Shown here piece after piece: positions 19,543-27,944 of a DNA stretch of 64,000 nt. The notes beneath the pieces are model-generated. The model was given only the letters and a program-made list of their open reading frames with translations. It was not told the origin of the DNA and did not search any database. Both the position numbers and the translations under genes were made by a program. Origin of the DNA: Streptomyces sp. NBC_01233 (GTDB lineage: Bacteria > Actinomycetota > Actinomycetes > Streptomycetales > Streptomycetaceae); contig NZ_CP108514.1 in assembly GCF_035989305.1 (NCBI RefSeq), positions 5,560,501 to 5,624,500 of the forward strand, in the 5' to 3' direction. Within the stretch, counting starts at the first letter, position 1; the number at the start of each line of letters is the position of its first letter.

Positions 19543-20724
19543 GTGAGCGAGAACTGGCGCAAGGCCGGCTGGGCCGGCGCCGCCATCGGCGTGATAGCCG
19601 CAGGCGCGGCGGCCGGTGTCGCGGTCGAACGGATCACCGTCGGGCGCGGCATGCGCAGGAAGGCGCGCCTCGCACTCGACGCCGCCGGGGACTACGGCGC
19701 CCTGCGCGGGACCGAGGGGACCTGCCGGGCCGGGGACGCCACCGAGCTCTACTACGAGGTCGAAGAGCTGCCGGAGGGCAAGCGGCGCAGGCTGCGGCGC
19801 AAGGCCGCGTCCCCGGCCACCGTCGTCTTCTGCCACGGCTACTGCCTCAGCCAGGACTCCTGGCACTTCCAGCGCGCCGCCCTGCGCGGCATGGTCCGCG
19901 CGGTCTACTGGGACCAGCGCAGCCACGGCCGCAGCGCGCGCGGCCTCGCCCAGGCGGACGGCGAGCCGCTGACCATGGAGCAGCTCGGCCGCGACCTGAA
20001 GGCCGTCGTCGACGCCGCCGCTCCCGAGGGCCCGCTGATCCTCGTGGGTCACTCGATGGGCGGAATGACCATCATGGGATTCGCCGAGCAGTTCCCCGAC
20101 ATCGTGCGCGAGCGCGTGGTCGGCGTGGCCCTGGTCGGGACCTCCAGCGGCCGCCTCGACGAGGTGACGTACGGGCTGCCGTCCGTCGGGGTGGGCGCCG
20201 TGCGCCGGATCCTGCCGGGCGTGCTCAAGGCGCTCGGCTCGCAGGTGGAGCTGGTGGAGAAGGGCCGCCGGGCCACCGCCGACCTGTTCGCCGGCATGAT
20301 CAAGATGTATTCGTTCGGCTCCCGGGACGTGGACCCGGGCGTCACGCGCTTCGCGGAGCGGCTCATCGAGGCCACCCCGATCGACGTGGTCGCCGAGTTC
20401 TACCCGGCCTTCCAGACCCACGACAAGACGGCCGCGCTCCGGCTGTTCGCGGACATCCCGGTCACCGTCATCGCCGGCGACAAGGACATGATCACCCCGC
20501 CCGGGCACAGCGTGGCCATCAAGGAGGCGCTGCCCAGCGCCGACCTCGTGGTCCTGGAGTCCACCGGGCACCTGATGATGCTGGAGCGCCCGGAGACCGT
20601 GACGCGGCTGCTCACCGGGCTGCTGGCGCAGACCGGCGCGGTCCCGCTCCCCACACCGACTAACGTTGGGGCGCATGGAAGAAGTACCGCTGGAAGCCCA
20701 GCGCAGCCAGGCACCGGCACCTGA
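19543..20724 (+). CDS. Alpha/beta hydrolase with N-terminal membrane segment
   Basis: 393 residues. An N-terminal hydrophobic stretch (about 8-30: WAGAAIGVIAAGAAAGVAV) looks like a membrane anchor or uncleaved signal. The fold signatures are FCHGYCLSQDSW, WDQRSHGRS, the nucleophile elbow GHSMGG near residue 170 and a C-terminal GHLMML supplying the His. Its substrate is unknown. GTG start 24 nt after alr. Its 3' end overlaps the tsaE start by 50 nt. Confidence 0.88.
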   Translation: MSENWRKAGWAGAAIGVIAAGAAAGVAVERITVGRGMRRKARLALDAAGDYGALRGTEGTCRAGDATELYYEVEELPEGKRRRLRRKAASPATVVFCHGYCLSQDSWHFQRAALRGMVRAVYWDQRSHGRSARGLAQADGEPLTMEQLGRDLKAVVDAAAPEGPLILVGHSMGGMTIMGFAEQFPDIVRERVVGVALVGTSSGRLDEVTYGLPSVGVGAVRRILPGVLKALGSQVELVEKGRRATADLFAGMIKMYSFGSRDVDPGVTRFAERLIEATPIDVVAEFYPAFQTHDKTAALRLFADIPVTVIAGDKDMITPPGHSVAIKEALPSADLVVLESTGHLMMLERPETVTRLLTGLLAQTGAVPLPTPTNVGAHGRSTAGSPAQPGTGT

Positions 20725-21241
20725 GGCCGAGGACAGCACAGAGACCCGGATCACCGTCGGTTCGCCGGACGCGATGCAGGAGTTGGGCCGCAGGATCGCC
20801 GCCCTGCTGCGTCCCGGCGACCTCGTCCTGCTGACGGGTGAGCTGGGAGCGGGCAAGACCACGCTGACCCGCGGCCTGGGCGAGGGCCTGGGCGTGCGCG
20901 GGGCCGTGACCTCGCCGACGTTCGTGATCGCCCGCGTCCACCCCTCGCTGACCGGCGGGCCCGCGCTGGTGCACGTGGACGCGTACCGCCTGGGCGGCGG
21001 GCTCGACGAGATGGAGGACCTGGACCTCGACGTCTCGCTGCCCGAGTCCGTGGTCGTCGTGGAGTGGGGCGACGGCAAGGTGGAGGAGCTCTCCGACGAC
21101 CGCCTGCACGTGGTGATCGCGCGCGCGGTCGGCCACGAGGAGGTGCTGGACGACGTGCGCGAGGTCTCGGTGCGCGGGGTCGGGGCGCGCTGGACCGCCG
21201 GGGCCGGGCTGGACTCCCTGGCCGGCGCCCTCTCGGAGTGA
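20675..21241 (+). CDS. tsaE: tRNA threonylcarbamoyladenosine biosynthesis ATPase TsaE
   Basis: 188 residues. P-loop ATPase that cycles the TsaB-TsaD complex making t6A37 in tRNA. Walker A is TGELGAGKTTLTRG; then SPTFVI, HVDAYRLGG and VEWGDGKVEEL, the usual order. An N-terminal Glu-rich extension of about 30 residues precedes the fold. The ATG at 20675 lies inside the hydrolase gene; TAACGT (20661-20666) is 8 nt before it. Confidence 0.92.
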   Translation: MEEVPLEAQRSQAPAPEAEDSTETRITVGSPDAMQELGRRIAALLRPGDLVLLTGELGAGKTTLTRGLGEGLGVRGAVTSPTFVIARVHPSLTGGPALVHVDAYRLGGGLDEMEDLDLDVSLPESVVVVEWGDGKVEELSDDRLHVVIARAVGHEEVLDDVREVSVRGVGARWTAGAGLDSLAGALSE

Positions 21242-21312
21242 ACGTACCGACAACTCGTCGGCAAGATATTGCGCTGGTGGCAGCCCTCGTGGTGACATGG
21301 TACCGAGAGTTT

Positions 21313-21328
21313 CTTAGGTATGCCTAAG
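21313..21328. promoter_or_regulatory. Iron-box-like palindrome upstream of a small gene
   Basis: CTTAGG (21313-21318) and CCTAAG (21323-21328) flank TATG. The core TTAGGTATGCCTAA matches 12 of the first 14 positions of a DtxR/IdeR/DmdR1-type iron box of the form TTAGGTTAGCCTAACCTAA, but the last five positions do not match. It lies 29 nt before the ATG of the 59-residue gene, where a repressor could block transcription. Confidence 0.4.
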
Positions 21329-21357
21329 TTCGGCGTCCCGGGGTCCAGGAGGCAGCC

Positions 21358-21537
21358 ATGTCGGCACCAGCAGGAGCACAGCGCGATCCCCGCCCGTCCG
21401 TCGTCTCCATGCGGATGCTGCTCGCCGCCGGAGTGGCCGCCACAGCCGTCTCGACGCCGCCCGCGCGCGAACGCGTACCGGGCGGGCCCGAGGACGGCGC
21501 ATGCGAAGAGGCCGCTCCGGAATCCGAAGCGGCCTGA
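21358..21537 (+). CDS. Small protein, 59 residues, unknown function
   Basis: Starts MSAPAGAQRDPRP, has a short hydrophobic stretch (MRMLLAAGVAATAVS, about residues 20-34) and an acidic tail (CEEAAPESEAA). A strong ribosome-binding site, CCAGGAGG at 21345-21352, sits at ideal distance from the ATG, supporting real translation. An iron-box-like palindrome lies upstream. Its 3' end carries a terminator-like hairpin. No family is recognised; it could be a small membrane-associated protein or a regulatory peptide. Confidence 0.6.
   Translation: MSAPAGAQRDPRPSVVSMRMLLAAGVAATAVSTPPARERVPGGPEDGACEEAAPESEAA
21509..21535. terminator. Bidirectional hairpin at the end of the small gene
   Basis: AGGCCGCT (21509-21516) pairs with AGCGGCCT (21528-21535), with an inner CGG/CCG pairing. 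It lies within the last codons of the 59-residue gene and faces the convergent L,D-transpeptidase-like gene. There is no clear T-run. Confidence 0.5.
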
Positions 21538-21570
21538 GTCGCACGTACGGGTGCAGCGCGGGCGTTCCGG

Positions 21571-22128
21571 TCAGGGAACGACGACGACCTTCGAGTTGAT
21601 CGTCGCGAAGGCCCACATCGCGTCGCCGTCGGCGCGCGTCATGCGGATGCCGCCGGTCTTCTTGGCCGCGTCGGGCGCCGGGGTCGCGCCGTCCAGACGG
21701 GCGCTGAAGCCGACCGCCACCCCCTCGGCGGTGGCGAACCGCACGACGTGCTCGATCGGGACGCCGTCCGTGCCGGTGACCGAGCCCGAGCGCGAACCGA
21801 CGAGGTAGCTGCCCGCCTTCGGGTGCACCGTGCTCGGCATCACCGTGAACGACTTCGGCTCCTGCGCGGCGTCGCCCACCAGCCACACCCGCTTCTGGCC
21901 CACCGAGTACACGACGCGCGTCCCGGTACCGGAACCCTCCGGCACGGGCACCGGCTTCGCCGGATCCTGCTTGGCGGCGGGCTGGCTCGGGGCGGGGGCC
22001 GCGTTCTGCGGGGCCGCCTTCGGGGGGCGCGGCGGCGCCGTGGCGGAGGCCTGGTAGCCGAGGAAGCCGACGGCGGCCACTGCCGCGACGGTGAGCCCGG
22101 CCACGATTCCCGAGCTGCTGCGTGCCAC
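21571..22128 (-). CDS. L,D-transpeptidase-like exported protein lacking the catalytic Cys
   Basis: 185 residues from GTG 22128 (MARSSSGIVAGL), preceded by TGGAG; an upstream GTG at 22182 would add 18 residues. One N-terminal hydrophobic helix and a Pro/Ala linker are followed by a compact domain from about residue 70: TRVVYSVGQKRVWLV, KAGSYLVGSRSG, VVRFATAEGVAVGF, GGIRMTRADGDAMWAF, VVVV. This order resembles a YkuD L,D-transpeptidase core, where the active site reads SHGC followed by an IRM-like stretch; here the segment is KTGGIRM, so Cys and His are absent. Inferred role: a non-catalytic wall-associated domain. Confidence 0.65.
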   Translation of the reverse strand: MARSSSGIVAGLTVAAVAAVGFLGYQASATAPPRPPKAAPQNAAPAPSQPAAKQDPAKPVPVPEGSGTGTRVVYSVGQKRVWLVGDAAQEPKSFTVMPSTVHPKAGSYLVGSRSGSVTGTDGVPIEHVVRFATAEGVAVGFSARLDGATPAPDAAKKTGGIRMTRADGDAMWAFATINSKVVVVP

Positions 22129-22295
22129 CTTGCTCCACCTCTCCGCGCTGACCGGTACGCCGGCCGACACCTCGACCGACACCTCGGCCGACGGCTCGAC
22201 CGATACCTCAGTGATCCCTCGGTCGAAAGGTAGCAGCCGCCCTCCTTTCCGACCGGCCGCAAGGGGCGCGGCCGCCGGAGTCGTAGGCTGTTCGC

Positions 22296-22958
22296 GTGCT
22301 CCTGCTCGCTGTAGATACCGCCACGCCCGCCGTCACCGTCGCCCTGCACGACGGCGAGTCCGTCCTCGCCGAGTCGAACCAGGTCGACGCCCGCCGCCAC
22401 GGGGAGCTGCTGCTGCCCTCCGTGGACCAGGTGCTCGCCGAGGCCGGGCTGAAGCTCGACGCCCTCACCGGCATCGTCGTCGGGGTCGGCCCCGGCCCCT
22501 ACACCGGGCTGCGCGTGGGCCTCGTCACCGCCACCACCTTCGCCGCCGTGCTGGGCGTGCCCGTGCACGGCCTGTGCACGCTCGACGGCCTCGCGTACGC
22601 CGCGGGCGCCGCCGGGATCGAGGGCCCCTTCACCGTCGCCACCGACGCGCGGCGCAAGGAGGTCTACTGGGCCCGGTACGAGGACCCGCGCACGCGCGTC
22701 GGAGAGCCCGCCGTGGACCGCCCGGCCGACATCGCCGAGCAGGTCGCGGGGGTGCCCGCGGTGGGCCAGGGCGCGCTCCTGTACCCCGAGGTGTTCCCGG
22801 ACGCGCGCGGCCCCGAGCACCAGTCCGCCGCCGCGCTGGCCTCGCTGGCCGCGGAACGACTGGCGGCGGGAGCGGAGTTCCTGCCTCCGACCCCGCTCTA
22901 CCTGCGCCGGCCCGACGCGCAGGTCCCCAAGAACTACAAGGTGGTCACCCCGCAGTGA
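22296..22958 (+). CDS. tsaB: tRNA threonylcarbamoyladenosine biosynthesis protein TsaB
   Basis: 220 residues. Non-catalytic ASKHA-fold partner of TsaD. Starts VLLLAVDTATPAVTVAL; has GVGPGPYTGLRVGL near residue 65 and ATDARRKEVYWA near 115. Start GTG 22296 is exactly 6 nt after TAGGCT (22284-22289) with no ribosome-binding site, a textbook leaderless arrangement. Overlaps rimI by four bases (GTGA). Confidence 0.95.
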   Translation: MLLLAVDTATPAVTVALHDGESVLAESNQVDARRHGELLLPSVDQVLAEAGLKLDALTGIVVGVGPGPYTGLRVGLVTATTFAAVLGVPVHGLCTLDGLAYAAGAAGIEGPFTVATDARRKEVYWARYEDPRTRVGEPAVDRPADIAEQVAGVPAVGQGALLYPEVFPDARGPEHQSAAALASLAAERLAAGAEFLPPTPLYLRRPDAQVPKNYKVVTPQ

Positions 22959-23467
22959 CCCCGGCGACCCCCCACACCGTGCGCGAGATGCGCTGGTGGG
23001 ACATCGGACCCGTGCTGGAACTGGAGCACGAGCTGTTCCCCGAGGACGCCTGGTCCGCCGGGATGTTCTGGTCCGAACTCGCCCACGCCCGCGGCCCGCA
23101 GGCCACCCGCCGCTACGTCGTGGCCGAGGACGCGTCGGGCCGGCTCGTGGGCTACGCCGGGCTGGCCGCCGCCGGCGACCTGGCCGACGTACAGACCATC
23201 GCGGCCGCCCGCGACCAGTGGGGGACCGGGCTCGGCGCCCGGCTCCTCACCGACCTGCTGCGCGCCGCCACCGCGTTCGAATGCGCCGAGGTGCTGCTGG
23301 AGGTGCGGGTGGACAACACCCGCGCCCAGAAGCTCTACGAGCGCTTCGGCTTCGAGCCCATCGGCTTCCGGCGCGGCTATTACCAGCCCGGCAACGTCGA
23401 CGCGCTCGTCATGCGACTGACCGACCCCGCACAAGCACGAACTGAGAGCAGTGAGAGCAATGGCTGA
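22955..23467 (+). CDS. rimI: Ribosomal-protein-alanine N-acetyltransferase RimI-type
   Basis: 170 residues. GNAT acetyltransferase. Begins [16 protein letters not shown]; contains [13 protein letters not shown], the acetyl-CoA loop region [12 protein letters not shown] and [17 protein letters not shown], all RimI hallmarks. The GTG overlaps the tsaB stop and the gene overlaps the tsaD start by eight bases, so the three are translationally coupled. In other bacteria RimI acetylates S18; the target here is inferred. Confidence 0.92.
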   Translation: MTPATPHTVREMRWWDIGPVLELEHELFPEDAWSAGMFWSELAHARGPQATRRYVVAEDASGRLVGYAGLAAAGDLADVQTIAAARDQWGTGLGARLLTDLLRAATAFECAEVLLEVRVDNTRAQKLYERFGFEPIGFRRGYYQPGNVDALVMRLTDPAQARTESSESNG

Positions 23468-24599
23468 CGAACCGCTCGTCCTCGGAATCGAGACGTCCTG
23501 CGACGAGACCGGCGTCGGCATCGTCCGTGGCACGACCCTGCTCGCGGACGCGATCGCGTCAAGCGTCGACGAGCACGCGCGCTTCGGCGGCGTCGTGCCC
23601 GAGGTGGCCTCGCGGGCCCACCTGGAGGCGATGGTCCCCACCATCGAGCGCGCGCTGAAGGAGGCCGGGGTCAGCGCCCGCGACCTCGACGGCATCGCGG
23701 TCACGGCCGGGCCGGGCCTCGCGGGCGCGCTGCTGGTGGGCACCTCGGCGGCCAAGGCGTACGCGTACGCGCTGGGCAAGCCGCTCTACGGGGTGAACCA
23801 CCTGGCTTCGCACATCTGCGTGGACCAGCTGGAGCACGGGCCGCTGCCGGAGCCGACGATGGCGCTGCTGGTGTCCGGCGGGCACTCCTCGCTGCTGCTG
23901 GCCCCCGACATCACCTCCGACGTGCGGCCGCTCGGCGCGACCATCGACGACGCGGCGGGCGAGGCCTTCGACAAGATCGCGCGCGTGCTGCAGCTGGGCT
24001 TCCCCGGCGGTCCGGTCATCGACCGGCTCGCGCGCGAGGGCGACCCGAAGGCGATCCACTTCCCGCGCGGGCTGACCGGGCCGCGCGACGCGGCGTACGA
24101 CTTCTCCTTCTCCGGGCTGAAGACGGCCGTCGCCCGCTGGATCGAGGCGAAGCGGAACGCGGGCGAGGAGGTGCCGGTGCGCGACGTGGCGGCGTCCTTC
24201 CAGGAGGCCGTGGTGGACGTGCTGACGCGCAAGGCGATCCGGGCGTGCAAGGACGAGGGCGTCGACCACCTGATGATCGGCGGCGGTGTGGCCGCCAACT
24301 CCCGGCTGCGGTCGCTGGCGCAGGAGCGGTGCGACGACGCGGGGATCGTCCTGCGGGTGCCGCGGCCGAAGCTGTGCACGGACAACGGCGCGATGGTGGC
24401 TGCGCTGGGCGCGGAGATGGTCAAGCGGAACCGGGCCCCATCCGACTGGGACCTGTCGGCGGACTCCTCGCTGCCGGTGACGGACCCGCACGTGCCGGGC
24501 GAGGGCCACGCGCACGGTGACGGCCACGGCCACGGGCACGCACACGGTCACGACCACGACCACGTGCACGAGCTGAGCAAGGACAACCTCTACTCATGA
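23460..24599 (+). CDS. tsaD: tRNA t6A transferase TsaD with His-rich C-terminal tail
   Basis: 379 residues. Transfers threonylcarbamoyl to tRNA A37. Motifs: [11 protein letters not shown] at 8-18, metal ligands H114 and H118 in [37 protein letters not shown] and [11 protein letters not shown]. The usual TsaD ends near residue 340; beyond it lies a tail of about 35 residues with GHGHGHAHG and HDHDHVH, ending SKDNLYS. The tail may bind metal; it is absent from most bacterial TsaD. ATG 23460 is chosen over GTG 23451 by homology. Overlaps the next gene by four bases (ATGA). Confidence 0.95.
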   Translation: MADEPLVLGIETSCDETGVGIVRGTTLLADAIASSVDEHARFGGVVPEVASRAHLEAMVPTIERALKEAGVSARDLDGIAVTAGPGLAGALLVGTSAAKAYAYALGKPLYGVNHLASHICVDQLEHGPLPEPTMALLVSGGHSSLLLAPDITSDVRPLGATIDDAAGEAFDKIARVLQLGFPGGPVIDRLAREGDPKAIHFPRGLTGPRDAAYDFSFSGLKTAVARWIEAKRNAGEEVPVRDVAASFQEAVVDVLTRKAIRACKDEGVDHLMIGGGVAANSRLRSLAQERCDDAGIVLRVPRPKLCTDNGAMVAALGAEMVKRNRAPSDWDLSADSSLPVTDPHVPGEGHAHGDGHGHGHAHGHDHDHVHELSKDNLYS

Positions 24600-24868
24600 G
24601 CACCGTCGCGCTGATGTGGGAGGCCCGGGCCGCCGACGGCCGGGGCAACGAACTCCTGGAGTGGGCCCGGGCCCAGGTCCTCGCCCGGGAGCCGGTGCGC
24701 CGCGAGGTGTTCCGGGCCCCGCAGGGCCGGGTGCTCGTGATCACGTGGTGGGAGGCGGCCGAAGGGGTGTCGGCGGAACTCCCCGAACTTCCCGAGCCAG
24801 CGGCCGACTTGATCACGCGGGCGGTGCACCGCTGGCGGTTCGAGTCGGTGGAGGTCGACGGGGGCTGA
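24596..24868 (+). CDS. Small protein, dimeric alpha/beta-barrel (ABM)-like
   Basis: 90 residues starting [19 protein letters not shown]. The pattern of a first beta-strand, a long helix with [11 protein letters not shown], and VLVITWW then a WRFESVEV last strand resembles a ferredoxin-like antibiotic-biosynthesis-monooxygenase domain, a tentative assignment. Translationally coupled to tsaD through ATGA. Confidence 0.7.
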   Translation: MSTVALMWEARAADGRGNELLEWARAQVLAREPVRREVFRAPQGRVLVITWWEAAEGVSAELPELPEPAADLITRAVHRWRFESVEVDGG

Positions 24869-24920
24869 CGGCGCCCGCCCGGTCCGTGCGTGGTCCGGGG
24901 CTGCGGCTATGGTCATGCGC

Positions 24921-25544
24921 ATGCCTCGCCGCGACCTGCCGCCTCCGCCGCCGCCCGCACACCTGCGCGCCTGGCTGGACGAGGGCGACGTACGGGCCGA
25001 CCGCGCGCGCTTCCTGCACGACCTGGGTCAGCGCAGCCTGGGCATCGGGCGGTTGCTGCTGCTCTGGGCCGTCTCGGCCGTCTTCGCCCTCGGCTGGTCC
25101 TTCGTCGGCATGGCCCTGGTGGCCTTCGAGGCGGGGGACCCGGTCTCCTTCGTCCTCGGGATCGTCTTCGTCGTCCTGGGCTCCGGAGTGCTGATCCCGG
25201 CCGGGTTCTGGTTCGCCTGGGGCGCCCGGCGCGACCGCGAGGTGCGGCGGCTGCTGTGTGCGTGGGCCGAGGCGGGCCGGGACCCGGCCGTCGACGCCCG
25301 GATGCGCGCGCCCGGCCGGAGCCTGACCTGGCTGCTGGCCTCCCTCGCACTGGGCGCGGCCGGGCTGTGGGTCACCTTCGGCGTCGCCCTGTCGGCCCGC
25401 CCGGGCGAGGACACCTACGGCGAGGTCGGTTACTACATGGGCCTGGGCATGATCCTGTGGATCACCGCCCTCCTGGGCGCCGCCAAGGCGGCCGCCCACT
25501 ACCGCTGGGCACTGCGCGCCGTCCGCCCGGCCCGCACGGCGTAG
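24921..25544 (+). CDS. Membrane protein of unknown function
   Basis: 207 residues. A cytoplasmic Pro-rich N-terminus (MPRRDLPPPPPPAHLRAWLD) precedes four predicted membrane helices near 45-67, 75-98, 135-158 and 170-192. The ATG at 24921 is preceded by TATGGT (24908-24913) with 7 nt between, a leaderless layout; in-frame ATGs at 24909 and 24915 are alternatives. No family recognised. Confidence 0.75.
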   Translation: MPRRDLPPPPPPAHLRAWLDEGDVRADRARFLHDLGQRSLGIGRLLLLWAVSAVFALGWSFVGMALVAFEAGDPVSFVLGIVFVVLGSGVLIPAGFWFAWGARRDREVRRLLCAWAEAGRDPAVDARMRAPGRSLTWLLASLALGAAGLWVTFGVALSARPGEDTYGEVGYYMGLGMILWITALLGAAKAAAHYRWALRAVRPARTA

Positions 25545-25570
25545 CCCGGGGACCGGAGGCTGCCGGCTCC

Positions 25571-25598
25571 GGCCCGCGCCGGCTCCGCCGGTCGGGCC
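25571..25598. terminator. Hairpin between convergent genes
   Basis: GGCCCG (25571-25576) pairs with CGGGCC (25593-25598), and an inner CCGG pairs with CCGG. It sits between the convergent membrane protein and methyltransferase genes. The rest of the gap holds nothing recognisable. Confidence 0.45.
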
Positions 25599-25682
25599 CG
25601 CCGCATGCGCTGCGCCGGATGCCGGGCCGTCGCGTGCGCCGCGTCCGCGCTGCCCGTCGCCGGGTCGCGGCCGCGCGGGAAG

Positions 25683-26879
25683 TCACTGCTCAGGCATCGC
25701 CGCAGGCGGCACGGCGGGACGGCCGATCAGCATCGACGGGGCGCCCGCCACGCGGGTCAGGAAGACCGTCGCCGAGTTCGGGCCCTGTGGTTTGACCTTC
25801 CTGCGCAGCTCCTCCGGTTCGATCGCCGAGCCGCGCTTCTTCACGGTCAGGACGCCGACCCCGCGCTCGCGCAGCAGGGCCTTCAGCTTCTTCAGGCCGA
25901 AGGGCAGCACGTCGGTGATCTCGTACGCGGTCGCGTACGGGGTCGCGCGCAGCTCGTCGGCGGTGATGTAGGCGATGGTCGGGTCGATGAGCCGGCCGTC
26001 CAGCTGTCCGGCGACCTCGGCGACCAGGTGGGCGCGGATGACGGCGCCGTCGGGCTCGTAGAGCCAGCGGCCGACCGGGCCGGCCGGCGGATCGGGCAGC
26101 GGATCGGCGGTCCGCAGTTCGCGCGGCCCGGGCAGCAGGGTGGCGCGCACGGTCCCGGGGGCGGTCCCGAACCAGAGCACCGCCTCCTTGACGTCACCGT
26201 GGTCGGAGATCCACTCGGCCTCGGCCTCCTCGGGCACGGCCTCGTGCGGGATCCCGGGGGCGATCTTGACGGCCGCGTACTTCGCCGTACGGGCGGTGGC
26301 GACGGCCCAGGACAGCGGCGGCGAGTACGACTCCGGGTCGAAGACCCGGCCGCGCCCCCCGCGCCGGGCCGGGTCGATGAAGACGGCGTCGTAGCCGGAG
26401 GTGTCCACCCCGGTCACGTCCGCCTCCCGGACCTCGATCAGGTCCGCCAGCCCCAGCGCCTCGGCGTTGGCCCGCGCGACGGCGACCGTCAGCGGGTCGC
26501 GGTCCACCGCGAGCACCCGGATGCCGAGCCGGGCCAGGGCGAGGGCGTCGCCGCCGATGCCGCAGCACAGGTCGGCGAGGCTGCGTACGCCGAGGGCCGC
26601 GAGCCGCTCCGCCCGGTACGAGGCCACGGACGCGCGGGTGGCCATCTCGCCGCCGCCGGGCGTGAAGTACATCCGGAAGGCGTCCTCGGCGCCGAACTTA
26701 GCCACCGCGCGCTGCCGCAGCCGGGCCTGCCCGAGCGCGGCGGACACCAGCCCGGCGGGGTGCTCGCGGCGCAGCCGCGTGGCCACGGCCAGCTCCTGGG
26801 CTGGGTCGTAGTCGCGGAGCGAGTCGAGGAGGGCGCGGCCCTCGGGGGTGAGGAGGGCGGCGAAGTCTTCGGGGGTCAC
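25683..26879 (-). CDS. SAM-dependent methyltransferase with THUMP-like domain
   Basis: 398 residues. A Rossmann methyltransferase core with motif I DLCCGIGGDALALA near residue 105, acidic motif II VLAVDRDPL, and FIDPARRGGRGR in place of motif IV. The C-terminal region (about 300-380) resembles the THUMP-like domain, suggesting an RNA substrate (inference). GTG 26879 is preceded by GACAAT and 6 nt, the same arrangement as at coaA. Confidence 0.8.
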   Translation of the reverse strand: MTPEDFAALLTPEGRALLDSLRDYDPAQELAVATRLRREHPAGLVSAALGQARLRQRAVAKFGAEDAFRMYFTPGGGEMATRASVASYRAERLAALGVRSLADLCCGIGGDALALARLGIRVLAVDRDPLTVAVARANAEALGLADLIEVREADVTGVDTSGYDAVFIDPARRGGRGRVFDPESYSPPLSWAVATARTAKYAAVKIAPGIPHEAVPEEAEAEWISDHGDVKEAVLWFGTAPGTVRATLLPGPRELRTADPLPDPPAGPVGRWLYEPDGAVIRAHLVAEVAGQLDGRLIDPTIAYITADELRATPYATAYEITDVLPFGLKKLKALLRERGVGVLTVKKRGSAIEPEELRRKVKPQGPNSATVFLTRVAGAPSMLIGRPAVPPAAMPEQ

Positions 26880-26996
26880 GGGTCCATTGTCGGCGACGGG
26901 CCGGACCCGGACCGTGTGGGCCAGTCGAAGGAAGGTGGGACCGCGTTCGCGGTGTCTTCCGGGGAGCCCGTGTGTCGGGTGCCAGGATGCGCTGCT

Positions 26997-27944
26997 ATGC
27001 AGCTAGTACGACAAAAGGGAAATAAGTCGCAACAAGGTCACCGGTACGCGGCAGGTCCGCGCGGCCGGTTCGGGGTGGCCGTCGCAGCCCTGCTCGTCGC
27101 CGCCCTCGGAACGGCCTGCGGATCCGGGGACTCCGGGCCGGACAAGGCCGCGAAGGAGAAGGCCGCCAAGGCCGCCGAGGCGGGCGCCGCGGGTGCGCTC
27201 AGCGCCGCCGAGAAGGCCAAGGCGGCCCAGCAGGCGCGCGTCGTCGCGGCGAAGAAGTGGGGCCTGCGCAAGACCCCGCTCGTCGCCCCGCCCGCGCCGA
27301 AGGAGAAGCCCGAGATCACCACGCGGGACGGCTTCGAGGTGGAGGACCAGGAGGAGTACCCCAACGTCTTCACCACCGTCCCGACCGAGGACAAGGTCGT
27401 CTTCCTGACGATCGACGACGGGTCGGAGAAGGATCCCGAGTTCCTGAGGATGATGAAGGAGCTGAAGATCCCGTACACGGCCTTCCTCAGCGACTACGTC
27501 GTGCGGGACAACTACCCGTACTTCAAGGAGATGCAGGCCGCGGGCGTCACCCTGAACAACCACACGCTCAACCACCGCTACATGCCGGGCCTGTCGTACG
27601 AGCAGCAGCGCGAGGAGATCTGCGGTCAGCAGGACACCATCCAGAAGCAGTTCGGCAAGCGGCCGACGCTCTTCCGGCCGCCGTACGGCAACTACAACCA
27701 GGACACGCTGCGCGCGGCGAAGTCCTGCGGCATCAAGGCCGTCCCCCTGTGGAACGCCGAGGCGTTCACGAACCGCATGGACTACCGCGAGTGGGACCGG
27801 GACCTGCACCCCGGCGACATCATCCTCACGCACTTCCGCGGCAAGGAGGACTGGAAGGGCACGATGCCTGACATGATCCGTCATGTCATGAAGACCGTCA
27901 CGGACAAGGGATATGCCGTGGCCCGCCTGGAGGACTATCTGTGA
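26997..27944 (+). CDS. Polysaccharide deacetylase lipoprotein (NodB family), first of a tandem pair
   Basis: 315 residues. Export signal with lipobox LGTAC gives a lipoprotein; an Ala/Lys/Glu-rich linker follows. The NodB domain begins near residue 130: FLTIDDG (catalytic Asp pair), NNHTLNH (metal His pair), FRPPYGNYN and ILTHF. The usual metal-dependent deacetylase residues are therefore present; peptidoglycan or another wall glycan is the likely substrate. Overlaps its paralogue by four bases (GTGA). Confidence 0.85.
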   Translation: MQLVRQKGNKSQQGHRYAAGPRGRFGVAVAALLVAALGTACGSGDSGPDKAAKEKAAKAAEAGAAGALSAAEKAKAAQQARVVAAKKWGLRKTPLVAPPAPKEKPEITTRDGFEVEDQEEYPNVFTTVPTEDKVVFLTIDDGSEKDPEFLRMMKELKIPYTAFLSDYVVRDNYPYFKEMQAAGVTLNNHTLNHRYMPGLSYEQQREEICGQQDTIQKQFGKRPTLFRPPYGNYNQDTLRAAKSCGIKAVPLWNAEAFTNRMDYREWDRDLHPGDIILTHFRGKEDWKGTMPDMIRHVMKTVTDKGYAVARLEDYL

